Source of the DNA: Porodaedalea pini
Lineage: Eukaryota; Basidiomycota; Agaricomycetes; Hymenochaetales; Hymenochaetaceae
Reading direction: 5' to 3'
DNA: 64,000 nucleotides
NCBI GenBank assembly: GCA_002794775.1
Contig: NBAY01000032.1
Location: forward strand, 372,001 to 436,000
A program made the translations under genes and the position numbers. Numbering within the stretch: position 1 is the stretch's first letter; each line of letters begins with the position of its first letter. Positions 60,338 through 64,000 of this stretch are shown here, one piece after another. Under the pieces are notes generated by a model that did not search any database, was not told the origin of the DNA, and saw nothing but the letters and a program-made list of their open reading frames with translations.

Positions 60338-61741
60338 AAGATAGATCTCACAGAGGAACAACAGCGGGCCCTACCCTCATCCTCACGGTTTGACCCAGAC
60401 CGCACTTCGTACGTCGCAACCAACAGCGAGCACATCACCCACAACATCTGGTGGAGCGACATCAGACACGCTTGGTACTCGACTAACGAACAAGCTCAAC
60501 AAGTTTGGTGGGCACCTCGAACCCCTCGTGCACTATTGTCCCCTACCGTCTCGACATCGTTGGTCATCCTTCCCAGCGAACCAGGAGGCTATCGTACACC
60601 CCGTAGAGATTCATCACTGCCAACACCCCCCGAACACCTATCCCGCATGCCAGCACTGACAATGTCGACGTCTACGGGTTTCACTCAGCAACAACAATGG
60701 GAGCTCGCAGCGTTAATTGCTGTGGCCTTTACTCAGCAAGCGGCAAATGTCCCCACTGCACAAGCTGGGAATGCTCCACCCCCCAACATTGACGTCGCCC
60801 GGCCACACGAATTTGCTGGCGGTGACGATTACCTCGATTTCAAGCGTGAAGTCCTTCTCTTCATCTCGGCAAACCCGACGAGATACCCCTCGTCATCGAG
60901 CAAGATCTACATCGTGCTCTCCTATCTCAAGGGTGGCAACACATCGACATGGGTGCAGAACTACATCCAGGAATTCACGACAAGCAGGGTTGTGAGTTTC
61001 ACAGATAGCTGGACCAGGTTCCAGGAATGACTGGACACCTCATTTGATGATCTGAACAGAAAGGAGAAGGCCCTGAAAGAATTCTGAGAGAAAATTCAGA
61101 AGGACCTCTCGGCCGACGAGTTCTTCCAGAAGCTCGATGTGATCATCAAGGCGGCAGACCTGAAGGATGACAGCGTAATCTGTGATCACCTGAAACGTAC
61201 GATGAACATTGAGGTGGTCCATGGAGTGTTAAGGTCAACCCCAGTCCCGACGACATACGATGCCTGGAAGAAAAAGGCCATCGAGATCGATCGCGGTGAA
61301 CAGCAGATTCAGGCCATCCAGCGAGGCCGTGCGCTACCCCTCCAGTGCCCTCTGCAGCAGCAGGCGCCACCCACTCGACGACCGTTCGTTCCACCGCACT
61401 CCGACAAGCGTGACGCAACTGGCATCACCTTTGGAGGTGCAGGCCAGCCAATGGACGTCTCGATGAACGAGGCACAATGCCGATGTGCATGCTGGATCTG
61501 CGGTGGGCTGGATCACTTTAAGAACAAGTGCCCACAAGGAAAACCAATCATCCAGCGCATGCTGGAGATGATGGCGCCCAGCGAACGTTGCCTCCTCACC
61601 GATGAGCTAGGTGTGATGAAGGAATCGGCCTTCAAGGAAGTCGTAGACACTCGAAAGATGATGGTGGAGGACTATGTGGAGGAAGAAGGCAATGACGAAG
61701 AGGTTGTCAACTCACAGGGTTTTGCGAGTGGTCAGGCATAG
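60338..61741 (+). pseudogene. Gypsy gag (element 2), two in-frame TGA
   Basis: Opens KIDLTEEQQRALP and continues through HNIWWSDIRHAWYSTNEQ. A frame slip near 60500-60560 would be needed in the variable Pro/Ser linker to stay aligned with element 1. Capsid-like segment: HEFAGGDDYLDFKREVLLFI, SYLKGGNTSTWVQNYIQEF. TGA at 61027 is CGC in element 1; TGA at 61084 is shared with element 1. CCHC knuckle: CWICGGLDHFKNKC. TAG at 61739 ends the frame. Confidence 0.82.
61717..61723 (+). promoter_or_regulatory. Candidate -1 ribosomal frameshift heptamer (GGGTTTT)
   Basis: In the gag frame it reads G-GGT-TTT, matching X-XXY-YYZ, 16 nt before the gag stop. The pol frame is -1 and stays open across it. No pseudoknot was assessed. 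Confidence 0.5.
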
Positions 61742-64000
61742 CCATCGGGGCGACTGACCGGGAAGAGCAAGGGGTTTCGGATTCGGACTCGATAAAATAT
61801 AGTCAACCGTCTGTACAACACTTAGATGCAAACGATGTTGATGACTTTCCCGATCACGAAGCCCCCACCGATGTGAACAAGAATGAGGAGTATGAACAGC
61901 TGTTCATGAGAGGAACTGGCGGACACCAGCTGGACCTTCTCCTGAACGTCAGACACAGTGTAGTGGGTGAAGTGAGGGAGGTGGATGCACACGTCCTCAT
62001 AGATTTGGGGTGCACAGGGTCGTGCATTGACGTAAGGTTCATTGAAAGGTACGGATTAGAGACGAAACGTTATATCCGACCCCTTGCAGTACTCAATGCC
62101 GATGGTACACACAATGAGGCCGGGTTGATCGAGAAGTACGTCGATGTTGAACTTACGATTGGCCACCATACGGAACAGATCGTCCTTGTGGTAACCTTGC
62201 TGGCATCATCTAACATATTCCTAGGATACAACTGGCTTCGACGTCACAATCCTGAGGTTGACTGGAAGATGGGTATGCTCGACTTCACCTGCTGTCCAAG
62301 CGAATGTGTGGTCGAGAGGGTTAAGGAAGAAGACGTGTAGAGGGTGAAAAAGGCCGTGGGAGAGATGAGGAGGGTGAGAGAGGTGCGAATGGACAAGATG
62401 TCCTGGCCCACATATCTCAACGACTACGCCGACATCTTCAGCAAGAAAGGCTTTGAGAAGCTACCAGAACATCGACCCTGGGACCACATCATCAACCTGA
62501 AACCTGACTTCAAACCTAGTGATTGCAAGATCTATCCGCTCACGCCAACTGAGCAACAATCGCTAAAGGACTTCCTCGATGAGAACTTGAAGTCTGGTCG
62601 TATCCGACGATCAATATCGCCCATGGTGTCGCCCTTCTTCTTCATCAAGAAGGCTGACAAGTCGCTATGCCCGATCCAGGATTACTGTAAACTCAATGAC
62701 GGTACAATCAAGAACAAGTATCCCCTCCCTCTCATCGACGAACTCGTTGACAAGGTCAAGAAAGCGAAGTACATCACTAAACTTGACCTTCGCTGGGGAT
62801 ACTACAACATCCGGATCCGCGAAGGTGATGAGTGGAAGGCAGCCTTTCACATGAATATGGGTCTCTTTGAACCGACGGTCATGTTCTTCGGTCTCTGCAA
62901 TGCACCGGCAACATTCCAAGCCTTCGTCAACCACATCTTCAAGGGACTAATCTATGATAACCTGATCATCGTCTATCTCGATGACATCCTCATTCTTTTG
63001 CAAACCCTTGAGGAACATATCGAGACGTCGAGGCGCATCCTTCAGATCTTGCGAGAAAACGGCCTGTACCTGAAGCCAGAAAAATGCGAGTTTGACACTA
63101 AGACCATGAAATACCTCAGACACATTGTCGGCAATGGCGAAATCAGGGCTGACCCGGCGAAGACAGAGGCAATTGCAGACTGGCCAGTCCCACAAAACCT
63201 CAAACAGCTACAACAATTCCTCGGCATGGGCAACTGGCTGCGATGATTCATCAAGGACTACAGCAAGGTAGTCCATCTGCTGATGTCACTGACAGGCAAG
63301 AAGGACTGGGTATGGGAGACTGAACAGCAGGAAGCGTTCAAGGAGTTGAGACGATGTCTCTGCTCACCTCCAGTCCTGGCCATCGCGAACGATGAGGGCC
63401 CTTTCCACGTCGAAGCAGACTCATCAAACTTCGCTCTTGGAGGAGTGTTGTTGCAGAAGCAGGAAGACAAGTGGAGGGTAGTCACCTACAGGTCGGAAGC
63501 GCTCCTGCCGGCGGAACGAAACTACGAGATCTATGACAAGGAGATGCTCGCGATCATTTCGGCACTCAAGGAGTGGAGGCAATACCTCCTCGGCACCCGG
63601 CACCCTATCGAGATCTGGTCTGATCATGCCAACCTCACCTATTTCAGGTCGGCGCAAAAGCTGAGCTATTGACAAGCTTGCTGGCAGACAGAGCTCGAAG
63701 AATTCAACTTCCACCTCGAGCACAAGTCAGGGAAGATGATGGGCAAGGCGGACTTACTGTTGCATAAGGCGGGCTATGATGAGGGCAAAGATGACAACGA
63801 CAGTGTCGTGTTCATCAAGGAGAAGTGGCTGAATTGTGGAGTGGTGAGGACGTCACGTGATGAGGTGTTGGACAGAATGGGTGAAGCACAGAGGGCGCAA
63901 CACGAGTCGGAAAGGCCGACAGGGATGACAGAGGTCGATGGGTTATGGTGGATGAGAGGCAAGGTGTACATGCCATCGTCAATGAAGGAGGCCGTATTGC
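61742..64000 (+). pseudogene. Gypsy pol (element 2): PR, RT, RNase H, integrase start
   Basis: One frame to the window end with three stops: TAG 62338 (in a short segment after CVVERVKEEDV absent from element 1), TGA 63244 (WLR*FIKDY) and TGA 63670 (LSY*QACWQ). Protease VLIDLGCTGS has Leu where Ser is expected after Asp (element 1: DSGCTGS). RT box YLDD is intact (62980-62985). RNase H HVEADSSNFALGGVLLQKQE and IWSDHANLTYF are intact. It runs into the integrase N-terminal region (MRGKVYMPSSMKEAVL) at 64000. Confidence 0.9.

Larger units (their letters stand above)
59516..64000 (+). mobile_element. Ty3/gypsy chromovirus element 2, cut by window end
   Basis: 5' LTR 59516-59938, leader ORF, gag and pol through the start of the integrase zinc region. 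Same family as element 1, with fewer lesions in pol but more in gag. The 3' half is beyond the window. Confidence 0.93.

Overview
The window looks like nuclear DNA of a basidiomycete fungus, most likely an Agaricomycete. Support: genes split by many introns of about 50-75 nt with GT(G/A)NGT donors; a Git3-like fungal seven-transmembrane receptor; fungal NADP-glutamate dehydrogenase; a secreted GH18 chitinase; a Tad-like LINE; and chromodomain Ty3/gypsy elements. Organism assignment is inference.

Layout. 1-6.3 kb: SRP19, GH18 chitinase (both +) and an F-box/leucine-rich-repeat gene (-). 6.3-12.5 kb: gene-poor, with a diverged tandem duplication near 8.4-9.5 kb. 12.5-20.8 kb: a JTB-like membrane protein (-), a seven-TM receptor with an apparent 7-nt microexon (+), an Arg/Ser-rich hypothetical protein (-) and a secreted/single-TM surface protein with a probable frameshift (+). 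21.8-27.1 kb: F-box/RCC1 copy A (+), ribosomal protein eL20 (+) and CSN5 (-). 27.3-33.4 kb: a Tad-like LINE with two in-frame stops. 33.7-40.2 kb: a D-2-hydroxyacid dehydrogenase (+), a hypothetical protein (-) and NADP-GDH (-). 40.4-64 kb: an almost gene-free transposon graveyard.

The most informative part is 40.4-64 kb. A second F-box/RCC1 copy (B) lies between two oppositely oriented copies of a ~0.65-kb repeat (R). The right R copy is interrupted by a foldback element, and that element is interrupted by a solo LTR with a perfect 5-bp target duplication; the uninterrupted left R copy and the uninterrupted right arm of the foldback serve as empty-site controls. Further right come a 1.8-kb inverted-repeat structure, a reverse solo LTR, a full-length gypsy element (itself carrying a ~1-kb insertion), and a stack of three gypsy 5' ends, each inserted in the leader of the previous one; the last runs off the window edge.

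Comparing the two gypsy copies shows how they died. Where the copies differ at a stop codon or a lost catalytic Asp, the change is nearly always CpG to TpG or CpA, which fits methylation-driven or RIP-like decay. Both elements also share a conserved ~95-codon ORF ahead of gag and consistent -1 frame steps between leader, gag and pol. Splice sites were chosen by reading-frame continuity and family conservation; no transcript data were available.
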